NCBI RefSeq assembly: GCF_003265705.1
Contig: NW_020312817.1
Location: forward strand, 30,219,820-30,283,819
Length of the DNA: 64,000 bases
Reading direction: 5' to 3'
Source: Callorhinus ursinus
Taxonomy: Eukaryota; Chordata; Mammalia; Carnivora; Otariidae
Shown piece by piece: positions 1 through 12,166 of the stretch. Under the pieces are notes generated by a model. The model saw only the letters and a program-made list of their open reading frames with translations, was not told the DNA's origin and did not search any database. Position numbers and translations under genes: made by a program. Every line of letters begins with the position of its first letter. Position 1 is the first letter of the stretch.

Positions 1-1237
1 GATTATTGAGGTGCTTGTGGACTACATGTATATTTTGTTAAACACCCAAAGAACAATAGGAGAACAAAACAATCAGTTAAGGGAGTGGGGAACAAAACCA
101 AAATTAATGAGTGTGTTACCAGTTCTTCCCTGCTGGGGGTGTTACCCTCCCCTGATCTTGACCTGCACTGTACCCAGATACCCACATACTCCCCGCAAGG
201 ATGTCTCTTTTTAGGATGCCTTGCTTTCACTCCTGTCACCCCGGGAACTCCTTGAGTCATCCGGCCTCTGATCCCCACTTGCAGCCCTCCCTGGGGCCGG
301 AGTCTAGCTGCTCCTTCCTTTTATTTCATTTATATCCTGACACCCTGCTGCCCTGAGCTGCTCATTTCCTGCCTAGTTCCTTGTAACAGATCATCAGCAG
401 GCAGTTGACAACTTTTGTTCTCCTCTCACGAATACCCACCACTCTGACTTTCCTCTGTTTAGGCTGGTTTCCCAGCAGAGTTGAAGTTAAGGAAGGGTGA
501 GAGCCGGCAGCGCGAGCTTGCAGTTCAAGGAACACCTTGTTCATGCGTGTAGAGATAAATGGACATGTAGTAGCTTAGAAGATGCCCCAAATTAAGACTT
601 TCAGCTTTCACGTAGCTGTCACAAAGTCCACTTGCCGAAGCTTGTGCCCTTGATAAAGCGCTCCTCAATCTTCCATCAGAGTCTGTTTCTTCTGTGATAC
701 ACAGTTATAAATTAAGGTAGCTAAAGATGAGGGTGCTCCCAGACACAGTCACACTGACAAATAGGGACTCAAAAGATACTTACTTAATAGCTGAAAGAAG
801 GGTCAGAAGAATCTCTGAAAAACACCAAAAGGTCAACAGCAACAAAGCAGCAACACAGAGCACCCCTTCCATGTGAGCCCATGCGAGCATCGCTGGTTTA
901 TGGGTAACACCATAATGTATGTACGTAAACACGGCCCCGCATCAAGAGAATGCAGGTTATACTGGTCTGGTTAAGTAAGAAATGACAATGCATTGTAGGA
1001 ATATTTCTGTCAGAATGGTTAAAATTAAAAATACAGGTGTATATTAAGGAGATGAGCCTCAGTTATTGGGAATGCAAATTAATGTTAGCACACACTCCCC
1101 ATTTCCCTGTGACCCCAGATACCCAGGATAGCGTCCTATAGACAAGCTCGTGCCACCGCCCCTGCCACCTTGTGGACTCCCGACTTCTATGTTGTTGTTT
1201 ATTCATGGGGTTTTCCTTCCCTTTTCTTTGGTTTCAG
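1..1237 (+). other. CRIM1: CRIM1 intron, 3' part (before exon A)
   Basis: This is the end of an intron whose start lies left of the window. It closes with a long pyrimidine-rich tract (about 1211-1236) and the acceptor TTTCAG at 1232-1237. The rest is unique-looking AT-rich sequence. I see no exon, no recognisable young repeat and no RNA gene; the short open frames here have no splice or domain support. Confidence 0.75.
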
Positions 1238-1359
1238 ATGCGAGTGTCTCTCTGGCTTATGTGGTTTCCCCGTGTGTGAGGTGGGATCCACTCCTCGCAT
1301 AGTCTCTCGTGGAGATGGAACACCTGGAAAGTGCTGTGATGTCTTTGAATGTGTTAATG
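1238..1359 (+). CDS. CRIM1: CRIM1 exon A: end of the region before vWC1
   Basis: Internal coding exon of 122 nt. It starts on the last base of a split Arg codon (intron phase 2) and ends on the first base of a split codon (phase 1). The acceptor is TTTCAG/A and the donor AATG/GTACGT. It encodes about 41 residues beginning CECLSGLCGFPVCEV and ending CCDVFECVN. The spacing CxCxxxxCxxxxC followed by PGKCCxxxxC is that of the second half of a von Willebrand factor C module, although this part is not normally counted among the six vWC repeats. It carries an RGD tripeptide (SRGDGTPG). The Asn at its end forms an N-E-T glycosylation sequon with the first residues of exon B. The identity with CRIM1 residues just before vWC1 is from memory of the human protein and is very close. 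Confidence 0.95.
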
Positions 1360-2339
1360 GTACGTGGGGTTTCTCTTGTTCTCAGAGAGTGTACATTCGT
1401 GCAGGAGGAGGGGAGGGTTCCATCTGGCCACTTCTGCCTTTTGTAAGGCAGGGCATATACTCGGGCTCAGAGCAACTCCCTCAAGAAAGAAGGTTTGCTT
1501 GAGATCCCACAGTGCAGCAAAGGCCGTGAGGAAAGGGGACCCTCGTTCCATCCATCAGAAAGAGGATTTCGGAGGTGGAGACCTGGATTTCATGTAGCTG
1601 TCATATTCTGCTGTGTTTCAGTAGTGCAGAAATGTTAGGATTTCATGAAAAGAATCATGGAGCCTGTAATCATCCTGCTGCTGCTGTCAGGAGCCAGTCT
1701 GTAGAACGAGCACCACACCGAAGCTACCACAACCTGAGACAGGAGAGGCATTGCTCGTCTAGCGGAGTATTTTCCTACTTAGAGAGCACGTCTTTGACCA
1801 GTGCTGGGTCCTTCGTATTGGCCTGCTTTCGGCTTGAGCCTTGTGGCCCAGAAAAAGCATTCTTCGGTCACAAGATCCCTTCAAATAGAATCCCCCTGCC
1901 CCTCCCTTTCACCTTTCACAAGAGGGCTTGGTGTTTGGTGACATGGGGCTGATTGAATTTAGATGCCAGAAGGGAGAAGAACCTAAGACCTGTCCCTCCC
2001 TCAGAATTTTCAGAAGGAAAACAAAGAGTAAAAGTCAAGCAAGTGAAATGTCAATAATTCTAGCCCTGTTGAGTCAATACCTAGACACAAGGAAAATGAA
2101 CATGCATTGGGACAAATCCAACAAAATCATACGTGCAGAAACCCCCATGGTAACTGCTGCCTCTAAGACACCAGAGTTCAGAAGAATTTCTGCCCTCTCT
2201 CAAGCCTGCCCTCTTCCCCAAGAAAATTCAAATTGAGTTCTGTTTCATTGCGTCCCGTAGTTTTGAGTGCAGTGGCCACCTGTCGTTTTGTTTTGCTTGG
2301 AGGAAACACTTGCGGTATGGCTTCGGGGTCAAGAGAACA

Positions 2340-2460
2340 TAGACTGGAACCGAATGATCTCACTTTGAGAATTGGTTCCTCTGCTTACCAGCTGTGTAAC
2401 TTCAGGTGCCTCTTGGCCTCCCGGGGCCTCAGTTTCCACATTTGTCAAATGGAGTGAATA
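2340..2460 (+). repeat. MIR-like ancient SINE fragment
   Basis: The stretch shows the MIR core order: 'accagctgtgtaac' then 'cctcagtttcc' followed by 'tgtcaaatgg'. This is recognised by eye against the family consensus; ends are approximate. Confidence 0.6.
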
Positions 2461-3640
2461 ACAGTCACTTAGATGAGGTTTTATATGGGAAGTAGTTACA
2501 GTGGTGCCTCAAGAGCAAATGGTCTTTATTTTGGGGTACCCACCTCCTGTTCACATCCACAGACACGGTTCTGGATATTTCCGAGGGCATAGAGAAGGTG
2601 AGATGAGCTTCCTGACTCAGACCTCACGGATGCAAGGCAAAGGGCAGAAGTTTGTGCTCAGTGCTTCTCCTCACCTATAGTCGTGTGTGTTAAACACCAG
2701 CAAATGGCCCAGCTTTTTCTCTGGTACCGCTGCATAGGTGTATTTGTAGGTGACATTTTGTGAGTATTTAACTCCTACCGCTTGAGACCAATAGTCGCTG
2801 CGTCCCCTGTGCTCCCAGCATCTCAGATGTGCTTCCTTCCAGGACCCCTTACTCTGTCAGGTGCTCTCATGTCTGTCTAATTCTCACATCTGAACCGCCA
2901 GAGGGCAGAGAGTCTGTCCTTGTGTCTGTGGGTAGGAACATGTTGTCTGCCTCACGGAAGGCACCCAGGTTTTCTTGGGGGAGTGAGTGAGCAGATGCAT
3001 GTCATCTTAGTTCCCTCTAGAGGTGGCTATTAAATACCAGCCCACAGAGGGGTTACTTTATGGGAATCCTCCATCTTTTACTGCCCTCCCTGAAACATTA
3101 ATCTTGAAAGTCATTTGTCCCCTGGAAATACCACCGCTAGTAATCCAACTTGTGTTGTGTCCTCTGGGGGAGGAAGAGAAGTGCCCTTCTTTCCTTGCAT
3201 CTCGATTATAGAAATTCATTGTCAGGCCTTTCTTATCAGGACATTAACGTCACATCTCACCCCAGTGTGGTGTAATTCAGACAGCTAAGGACTGCACCCC
3301 ACCTCAGGGGCCTCGGATGCATCTTTGGGGCCTGCTCCCATTTATAGCCTCACTTTTTATAGAGCTCTGAGTCCAGGAATAGGACTTGCCATCTGCCATG
3401 AGAAAATGCAGAGATGACAAAGCTGATACTCGCACTTTTTCTGGGGGTGCCTCTTTCTTGCCACCACAAACTTGGGTCATCTTTGCTTTATTTATTGTCC
3501 TATTTAGTGTCTCTATTACTATCTTAGTCATTGAGTTGTAGATGAGACTAGAAACGTTAATGCTATGAAGATTCATAATCAAGGAAAAACAATAATGTTT
3601 AAAGACATTCTATCTCCAAGTCTATATTTTACTTCTTTTG

Positions 3641-3689
3641 ATATATACATACATACACACACATAATGCACACACACACACACACATAT
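3641..3689. repeat. Interrupted CA/TA microsatellite
   Basis: A run of 'atatatacatacatacacacacataatg' style repeats followed by about ten CA units. Seen directly in the sequence. Confidence 0.9.
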
Positions 3690-4462
3690 CTGTGTGCCTG
3701 GGAAAAATCTTACTATTGTAGTAAGGTCATCGTTAGAGGATATTACATATCAAAAACTCATTGTTATCACTTAGAAAGGCAGAGGTCTATATATTTATAT
3801 TTATAAAGCTTTGCTTATCCACAAGAGATTTCAGGTAACTTTATAGCAAAAACAAGTAACAGAATGCTGAAATATTAATGAGAAAAGAGGGAACCATAGA
3901 GTGGTACGTAAAAGTTGAAAGTGAAAACCAAAAAGAAAGCGCCCACAGGTACGTAGGCTGTAAGTGTCTGTCTGTATAATTGCCAAGGCTAAACGTTAGC
4001 CAGGCCCCCGACCTCCTGGCCATCAAAGCGAAAAAAGAAGATAGAGTCAGATACGCAGTTCTTATTTTTAGAAGAAAGAAACCTCCTTGGAGGGAGCAGC
4101 TCTCTTCTCACCTGGAAATTTGAAAAGCTCTAGATGATGCAGTCGTTCTGTCCTGAGTTACTTTCATACCACTAGTCCGAACACAGGTTTCCTGTCTCAG
4201 CAGAAAGCAGAAACAAAATATTAAAATGCAACTCCATGAACGTAGTTCTCAGAGATCAGTGTGACACACAGCTGGAACGTAGATGACTAGAGCATTGTCT
4301 CTTGGATTTTGAAAACTCCCAAAAATGTAGGAATAGCTCTAGAGGCCCCCCTCCCCTTCAGGAGACAGTGGATTGAATATTAACATAACTAACCACATGT
4401 AGAAATGGAGATAGCAGGCTAGCACTCAGTTCCTAAGCTGCCATTGAGGTGATCCATATGCA

Positions 4463-4485
4463 TGTGTGTGTGTGTGTTTGTGTAT
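4463..4485. repeat. TG microsatellite
   Basis: About eight TG units followed by a diverged TTTGTGTATG end. Seen directly. Confidence 0.85.
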
Positions 4486-4618
4486 GTTTTAAAACAAGCA
4501 TTAAAGTGAAAACACAAGATGAAAAATGTTCACAGAGAATTTGAGAACTCCTGAGTTTTGAAAACATTAGCCTGGAGGAATAGATAGAATATTCTCCATA
4601 AATATTATTCTCTTTTCA

Positions 4619-4655
4619 GTTTGGGTTGGTTTGGTTTGGTTTGGTTTGGTTTTGG
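4619..4655. repeat. GGTTT pentanucleotide tandem repeat
   Basis: Five or so copies of GGTTT with slight decay at both ends (TTGGGTTGG before, TTTTGGTGG after). Seen directly. Confidence 0.85.
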
Positions 4656-6989
4656 TGGTGGGACTGGAGAATTGCAGACCAGATCGAGGCAGTTTGTGAC
4701 TGCATTCTCTGATGAGAGCCAAAAGGAGGACCTATGAGGTATCGGCTGAAGGACAGGGCTGTTTAGGAACCAAGGGAACAGGTGGTATGATTGAGCTCCT
4801 TTTATGGAAACTCAGAAGTCATCAAGGTCATCAGCTGGAGGTCTGACCTCCACAGCAGTGGTGAAGCAGTCTGGAGTCCCCTTCAGTACTGTGTCTGTTT
4901 GGGCCCAGAAACAAAAGTTTCATCATCCGTCAGCTGAAACTGAGCAATGGCCTCTACTTTTAGATGGGCACATGTTCTCCATTTTGCTCTAATACACCCT
5001 TACACGAGCCCACCCTTCTCATTCCTGGAGGAGTTTAGATTTGAAATCTCAAGCATAGAATATGGAAGTGATCATTTGGTTGCTTTAGGCATGTGATCAG
5101 TTGTGTTATGTGTATGTACAAACATCGGAGTAAAGCAGAACATCTTGGTTCGAGTGTCATAGCCAATAACTGACTCTTTCAGCATGGGAAATTCACCAGT
5201 CACGGGAGAGCCATACCCAAGGCTGGCTTGCTCTTTGTGTAAAATTTTGGCACAGAAAACTTACCTGCAGTCTTTTAATATGGAAATTAGTGCAAAAACA
5301 TCTACTGAGAACCCTTTGTATAGCAATAATGCTCAGTAATGTTTCTAGAGACATAGTATTTACTTCAACAGTAATAAAGAGAATACTGCGCTTTGAAAGA
5401 AATATTCCTCATTATGCACTTATTGAGCACCCATGGTGTTCCTGGGGCCTTATCAAGCTGATCTTACTTAAGAGCGAGACCACTTTTTGCAATCCTTTAT
5501 AATGGTGGTTCCCTAAGTAGATCTGTTGGGTGCATTCTAACACACACACCTCTTCCCCACCGCCCCCCATGGACAAGGGCTTTTTCCTCTTCAGGTATTT
5601 AGAATCACATGTACCCTGTTTTTGTGATCCATCTGTTTGTTATTGACATATGGAGAACTTTTCAGATCTTTCCCATCTGACCTTGTCTCTGTTTTGGCTT
5701 ATGCTGTCTACCCACTGGGCTTCCACACAGCTCACCCACAGTAAAATGAGACCAGAGGCAAGGTATTGGCCTTTTCCTACTGAGAGATTGAAGAGAAAAA
5801 GCAACAGAAGTGTTTCTGTTTAGATTTTTCTTCCACTTTCACATTTGATATAAAGTTCTATGTTTGTCTTTTCCTTCACTAAAATAATATACCTATCACA
5901 TCTGCCAATCAGTGTAATTTGGCAGGCAGTAAAGGTTATTAACCATCTCTGCTACAAGGTTCTTTTTCAGGAATTCTGGACTTTATTAAAGAGGGAAGAG
6001 AAGATTCCATAACTTAGAAATATAAAATTTAATTGGGCAGACACAAAACATACACAAAAATCACTAAAAAGACACTTTTATGCATCTCTGTATTGAGAAG
6101 TACAAATTATACAGTAGATTATTTCTTTGTGATATTTTTCGTTTCCACAGCCACTTAAGTTGTGCTCTTCGAGAGGTAGTAGTCATCTCCACACTGTTCT
6201 GAGATTCACATCTATCCCCTGCAGGCAGGGGAGTAACTGGTCATTGCTCCCCAAAGACCAGTGTCATCCTTCTTATCATGTATTTTCCCGAAGAGACTCT
6301 ATAAATTTCTCTCAGTTTCAGGGATTTCATTATGTTATGTGGGGTTTTTTAAATTATTGTTATCCTAAAGAGCTGATTATGTTTTCTAGGCTGGGTTTTG
6401 GGGGACTCCTCATCCCTCTACATTCCACCCCCTTGCTCTCTGTGTATTAGCTAGTGAAATCTAACTGCCAAGTCCTTCATTCACCCTGTCCCCTCCCGCT
6501 TAAGCGTCTGCAGACACCCGCATAAATACAGGTTCATCTGGAACAGCGTTATTCATAACCAGACTCTTCCCTCCTCACCTCTTCAAATCTTGCATCAAGA
6601 TTTGTAGCTTCACGCAGGTGGTAGATGTGGCTGATTAATGCAACCAAGTAATTAATATTGATGGGCTTATACATTTTTTTCTTCACTTTGAACGGGGGCT
6701 CAGCATTTCGTTAGAGTGCACTGCTTTACCTCACTGCAGAGCGTGCAAGTTTGATTTGTAAGAGCACTCCATCTTCTATACTTTTGAAACTTGTGGTCTC
6801 ACTGCCCAGTTCCTTCCAGTCCCAGCTCAGATTAGTGTCTTGGCTGAAAGTATATAGAATTCTGAGCTATAATAAAATGATACTTTGTAATCCAACCTTA
6901 ATTTTTAAGAAAAGAAATACTGTATACAGGTGCAGTAGGGAAGAGATTCAAACATTCACATTTGCCACCTGTGTAAACAGGGATGCAGA

Positions 6990-7130
6990 GCTCACCTCAA
7001 ACCAGTTATGTGACTTTAGGCAAGTCACCTAATCTCTTTTAAGGTTCATTTTCCTAATCAAAGAAATGGATAGTAACACTTGCTCTGTCTTCTCCACTGG
7101 ACTGTTACAAAAATCGAATGAGAAAGTCAC
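6990..7130 (+). repeat. MIR-like ancient SINE fragment
   Basis: The order 'gttatgtgacttta', 'ggcaagtcac', 'ctaatctctttt', then 'tcctaatcaaagaaatgg' follows the MIR core. Ends are approximate. Confidence 0.6.
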
Positions 7131-7354
7131 TGTCCTTAAATACAGATTAAGTGCAAATATATTCAAATTAAAATGCAGTGAAAGTCTCTTTAGAAATTGT
7201 GAACATGCAAGGTGACATATTAAATGATGTTGGGATAGAGAAGCCCATGAGAGATGCATGTATCATAATCCAGTTTTCCCCACCTTATTAAACAGGGTAC
7301 CTCTGCTCAGGAGAACTTTCTTCAACTTGGGAGTATTTTTATGTTGCTAGCCTA

Positions 7355-7790
7355 TTGAGACACATATCATGCAATTTACCAAGTTAAGTTGTACAATTTA
7401 GCAGTTTTTAGTATATTCACAGGGTTGGGTAATCATCACAGTCAATTTTAGAATGCTCATGAATCCCTGCAAAAGTTCCCAACTCATTAGCAGTCACTCC
7501 CCATTTGCCCCCAAAACCCCCAGTCTTAAGCAACAACTCATCTAATTTTTGTCTCTATAGATGTGCCTATTATGGGCATTTCATGTAAATAGAATCATAA
7601 TAAGCTGGGTTTTTTGTTTGGCTTCCTTTAATTAGCATAATGTTTTCAAGGTTCATTAATGTTATAGCATATATCAGAACTTCATCCCTGTTTATGGCCA
7701 AGAAGTATTTCATTGTATGGATATACCACATTTTGTCCTTAACATCAGTTCATAGACATTTAGGTTGTTTCCAAGAAATGGAATGGTGTT
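7355..7790 (-). mobile_element. Old LINE-1 3' fragment, antisense
   Basis: The minus strand matches the 3' end of an old L1 subfamily. On the plus strand one sees the typical reversed order: 'gtacaatttagcagtttttag', an 'agaatcataata' segment, 'cattgtatggatataccaca' and 'catttaggttgtttcca'. It is too decayed to code. The assignment to an L1M-type subfamily is by eye and the ends are approximate. Confidence 0.6.
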
Positions 7791-8292
7791 TTGTTGAAGT
7801 CCAAGTACTATTAAAATTATAGATTATTGAGCTAGATAGAAAAAATAATTTAGGGAAGAACACAAAAATATCATCTCCAACAAGACCTAGTTTTTTTGAG
7901 GTGGAACAAAACCTAATGTGGAGGCGAGATCATTTATTTAAGGCAGAGCATTCCTTAACAAAACAAATGTAATCTCTTTAAATCACATTTCAGATATGTG
8001 AGTTTAATGGTCGAAGGGTTACCTTTGGAGAGGGGTAAAGCAGTGTAGGCTTTGTTAAGGAGAATTTCAATCTCTTGGGGCAAAGAGGAGAGCTATGTGA
8101 CTTTTTAAATTTTACTTTATTTTGCATTGCCTTATTGATTCTGTTATTTAAAAAAATTGTATTGAGTTTAGTACATTTCTATCAAATTTTAACCTTCTGC
8201 TGTCAGGATTTTCTTGAGGCTGTTGGAAACACAAAAGGACACCGCTCAGAAATGACTTTGAATGTGCCTTGTTTGCTTTTAACTCCTTTCAG

Positions 8293-8475
8293 AAACAAAG
8301 CCAGCCTGTGTATTCAACAACGTGGAATATAATGACGGGGATATGTTTCGAATGGACAACTGTCGGTTCTGTCGATGCCAAGGGGGTGTTTCCATCTGCT
8401 TCACTGCCCAGTGCGGAGAGCTGAACTGCGAGAGGTACTATGTGCCCGAAGGGGAGTGCTGCCCCGTGTGTGAAG
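8293..8475 (+). CDS. CRIM1: CRIM1 exon B: vWC domain 1
   Basis: Internal exon of 183 nt, phase 1 at both ends, so it could be skipped without a frameshift. It encodes ETKPACVFNNVEYNDGDMF and continues to GECCPVCE, a complete vWC domain with all ten cysteines (C, CxxCxC, C, C, C, CCxxC). vWC domains of CRIM1 are the parts that bind BMP-type ligands in the secretory pathway and at the cell surface (known for the family). The acceptor is CTTTCAG/AA and the donor GAAG/GTAAGA. Residue order matches human CRIM1 vWC1 as I recall it, with a few conservative changes. No stop or frameshift. Confidence 0.96.
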
Positions 8476-10925
8476 GTAAGAAAAGGTGCTGATTAAAGAT
8501 TAATAAGCATATACATGGCTCAGAGTTTTAATACCAAAATCTGCCCAAAACAGTCTCATCCAAAAATAGTGGAATATTGAAGAAGTTCCCTTTTTATGAC
8601 ATTTGTGATGCATCTTTTAGGACTTCGATAATGCCAGGAAGGCTGTGTGAAAACCTCTCCCCAAAGGAAGTTATGCCCTGGGTGTAGAAAGTGAGCCACC
8701 TGTTTACAGAGGTCAACATGAGAGTTCCCGCAAGTGCTGTCAGTTACTCCCCTGTGGTTCTAGCAGTTCCTCAGTAAGTTCTGGGGAAGTTCTCTTCACC
8801 CTGACATCAGAGTTCACCCCCTGTTTTCCTCAGATTGCTTGGCTAGAACAAGCCAGCCCTAATCACTGACCACCTCAGCCAGGCAGCTCAGAGAGGAGCT
8901 TGTCCTGCCTCCTTTCCACACCCATACCCCTCCAGGGAGGGTCAGAACTCGCTGCCCTCCCCACTCTTTGAAAACATGTGTTGGCAAGGGTGGGCTGTGT
9001 GGCATGGTGGTGACATATGGCCCAGCCAAGTGTCAGGTGTGGCCCTGGGTTGAAGGTTCTCAGCAGCCTGCTTACTCTATATCCCTCACTCCTCCAGGAG
9101 CTAAGAGTTTCCTGTTCCTCCAACAGGCTTTATCCTCCCATCTCTGATATTCGTAAATAATAAACGCTTCAGAATGATAATTCTAGATATCCATTCACTA
9201 CAACCCACCCATTTTAAGGCTTAGGAAACGGAAGTTCGGAAAAGTAGAAGCATTTGTCTGCGTTTATAATGAAACCAGGAATGATACCCCCACATCTGAC
9301 TGTGTCTCTCCTGCGACCACATCACACTGGTTCCCCGGAAAGGAGGGTCATGTGAGCCTTCTTGGTCCTGACTGACTGGGTCACAGACCTTCCATCTGGA
9401 ATCAGACATGTCACTCTCATGTCTGACGTTCACCCTGCCTTTATCTGCGCACAGGAAACAGGACAAAATGCCATGCCATGTTCCATACCTTTTTCTGTTT
9501 TCCTAAAATCCTGTTCAGTGTCTGAGCTATATTTACCACATAATGCTGAAGATCTGAAAATGTTTAAAGTATACAAACTACATTCCTGACATTAAACAAC
9601 TGTTTATAACAGGGAAATTCTTTCCCATGTTAGCAGTTATTTTAGCCAACATGGGAGAAAGGTGGTTCACTTTTTAGGTGTCGTTGGGGATTAACTTTTT
9701 AAAAAATCACATCAAACTTTTAACCTTCCCAAAAGATGTGTTGCCTAGCTGGCCCCAGTTTGTAATAGTTGCTGAAACTATGTAGCAGTTGGTGGTGTAA
9801 AAACATAGATAGGAACCTCTGTGTAATAATCATAATGAGTTGTCTGGGCACGGATCCGGTTATGTCTCACTTCCTGGAATTCAGATCCAGGCTCAGAGTA
9901 GAAATGAAGTATGCAGTATAATATTTTTTATAAAGAAATTTACAAAGTCTTATCTAGCTCAGGTCTTTTGGCTGCTTCCATTTCTGGCAGACTGACTTTC
10001 TAAAGCTGTGACTGCATTATTTTAACTTTTGGCATTCTGACTTTCTTATAATGCCATTACTTCTTTAGGGAGGATCAAACTCGTAACTGCCTGGACTTTC
10101 CTCCCAGCTCAGCAGCCCTTTTTGAAGCCAGATTTTATGTGTTTCTGAAAAAGAAAGTTGAGTGGTTTCTCTGGTGGCTCTCATTATAATGGTAGTTGGG
10201 GATTTTGTATGCAGTATTTATGTTCTGATCAGTAATGTCAGAAAACATTTTTTGTTGTTTACAGTAGCCTTGGCTACTTTTGATCCCCAGCTCACGGGGA
10301 GAAAAATGGCCTGGGTTCCCAGCCTTCCCACCAGGGCACAAGCCCTGACCCACGGTATGCCTAGACCAGCCTTTGTTGTGAACAAGGCCACAGCAAGTGC
10401 CTGCGCAGTACACCTCACCCGTGTCCACGTGCTGTCCACGTGGATCTCCAGGCACCCTGAGATAGAGTTCAGTTATCCGAGAAGCCACAGTATCCCTCTG
10501 AGTTGGATGGGGGCATTATTTTTCCACCTTACAGGTGGTGAAATTGAAGTATAATAAACATTAAGATTGACAACTCAGAAGACCTTGTCAAGAGCCTAAA
10601 ATGGACCTGCATCTTGTAATTACCAGCCCACAGCTCTGTCCACAGAGTTTTGCGACTTTATGAAGTGGTAACACCTGCCCGTTGGTTTTTATGCCACAGA
10701 TCCCCTGCCCCGTCTGCAGGGTCTGGATGGGTAGACACAAATTCAGGATGACAACTGCTTTTGCATGTCCCCCGGGAGACACTTTATGCAATCCGAGCTT
10801 CTGCTGATCACAGCTGGAAAAGAACTGCCAATGACCAGAACCTGGGAAAAAATGTCTCCAGGTGCAGGCAGAGCTAAGACTTAGAATGCCCTCCATCTTA
10901 CTTGGAATTCACCTTTTTAATCTAG
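8476..10925 (+). other. CRIM1: CRIM1 intron B-C (2.4 kb)
   Basis: Donor GTAAGA, acceptor ending TTTTAATCTAG, a rather short pyrimidine tract. Apart from an imperfect hairpin at 9621-9658 and a possible decayed MIR/L2 piece near 9200-9320, I see only unique-looking sequence. Confidence 0.8.
9621..9658. repeat. Inverted repeat, 11-bp stem
   Basis: TTTCCCATGTT at 9621-9631 pairs with AACATGGGAGA at 9648-9658, with one G-T wobble and a 16-base loop. Seen directly; no function assigned. Confidence 0.7.
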
Positions 10926-11123
10926 ATCCAGTGTATCCTTTTAATAACCCTGCTGGCTGCTATGCCAATGGGCAGATCCGCGCCCACGGGGACCGGTGGC
11001 GGGAAGACGACTGCACGTTCTGCCAGTGCATCAATGGAGAGCCCCACTGCGTGGCAACGGCCTGCGGACAGAGCTGCATGAACCCCGTCAAAGTGCCTGG
11101 CGAGTGCTGCCCTGTGTGTGAAG
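10926..11123 (+). CDS. CRIM1: CRIM1 exon C: vWC domain 2
   Basis: Internal exon of 198 nt, phase 1 at both ends. The frame runs DPVYPFNNPAGCYANGQ through RWREDDCTFCQC to VPGECCPVCE, a full ten-cysteine vWC module. The acceptor is AATCTAG/AT and the donor GAAG/GTAAGC. If the donor were not used, the frame would run only four codons into the intron before a stop (Gly-Lys-Pro-Cys-stop). The match to human CRIM1 vWC2 is close (from memory), with changes at a few surface positions. It continues exon B directly, with no linker beyond the junction residue. Confidence 0.96.
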
Positions 11124-11950
11124 GTAAGCCTTGTTGAGTCTAATGAGTCCCTGGCGAATGTCTCATGTTGGACAAGCTTCTACCAGTGTGTGCTTGTTTG
11201 TTTTTTATTTCCTCGGGCATAATGTCTGCTTCATGCTGTTACCAATTGCAGATGAATTTATTATAGGGCCAAAACTAATCGTTTGGGGCAAATGTTGCAA
11301 ATTTGCAGTGAGAACCGTGTGATCTTTATTTTTACTGCCGCCAGTATGCTTATCTCAATACTTTACGGTATAAGAATATATACATTTCAGTTCCGTTCAC
11401 TTCAAGCCTAATTAGCATCCAAAGGTCAACACAGTGAAATAGAATGGGAAATAAGACCCTTGACTCCAGCATGGCATGTTTGATTTATCATGTTTCTGTG
11501 AGCCCAGGAGTCCTGACAGCTGGAGGAAAAGCCTGCAACCATCAAAAGGCAGTTTGCTCTCCCCACTGCCTTCACTCAGCACCCCTTCTTCTGCTGTTCT
11601 GAGGCTTTTTCTTAGGTCTTGATTGCCTGCATTCACTACCTCTCTTCCTGTTTAATGGAGAGGAGCCCAAGGCTTCCTAGATTAGCCTTTCCCAAGCCCT
11701 ATTCCAGCCCATTTCCCTCATCGTGGGAAGTTTCTTTGCACACTTAAGTCAGCCTTAATCCTCTGTGCCTGTTCATCCAGACAAGAGAGTGAATAGTTAT
11801 ACTGACAGATCCAATAGAGAGTATCCATCATTAAGAAGCACATTTGCATGGTAAAATGAACTACAGTGGATCATGTTGAAGATGGATCCTTCTAGGATTT
11901 TTTAAAACAGTTATTAAGGAACTGACAGGTCTTTGCAGAAATTCCGTTGG

Positions 11951-12166
11951 CTGGGGGTGCCTGGGTGGCCTAGCTGGTTGAGCGGCTGACTCTGCATCCG
12001 ACCCTTGGTATCTCCTCAGGTCATGATCTCAGGGTCCTTGGATCGACCCCGACGTTATGCTCAGCGCAGAGTCTGCTTAAGACTCTTTCTCCCTCTCGCT
12101 CTGCCCCTCCCTCCTGCTCTCTCGCTCTCAAATAAATAAATAAAATCTTTAAAAAAAAAAAAAAAA
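11951..12166 (+). mobile_element. Carnivoran tRNA-derived SINE (SINEC type)
   Basis: The head 'gggtgcctgggtggcc', the B-box-like region 'ggatcgacccc', a CT-rich middle and the tail 'aaataaataaataaaatctt' plus poly(A) identify a tRNA-Lys-derived carnivoran SINE. A target-site duplication flanks it: GAAATTCCGTTG at 11938-11949 and GAAATTCAGTTG at 12168-12179, one mismatch. The head is diverged, so this is an older copy. Confidence 0.9.

Larger units (their letters stand above)
1360..8292 (+). other. CRIM1: CRIM1 intron A-B (6.9 kb)
   Basis: Donor GTACGT, acceptor CTCCTTTCAG. It contains MIR fragments near 2340-2460 and 6990-7130, a CA-rich microsatellite (3641-3689), a TG run (4463-4485), a GGTTT pentanucleotide repeat (4619-4655), and an old antisense LINE-1 3' fragment (about 7355-7790). 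The remainder looks unique. No coding exon with splice sites was found. Confidence 0.85.
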
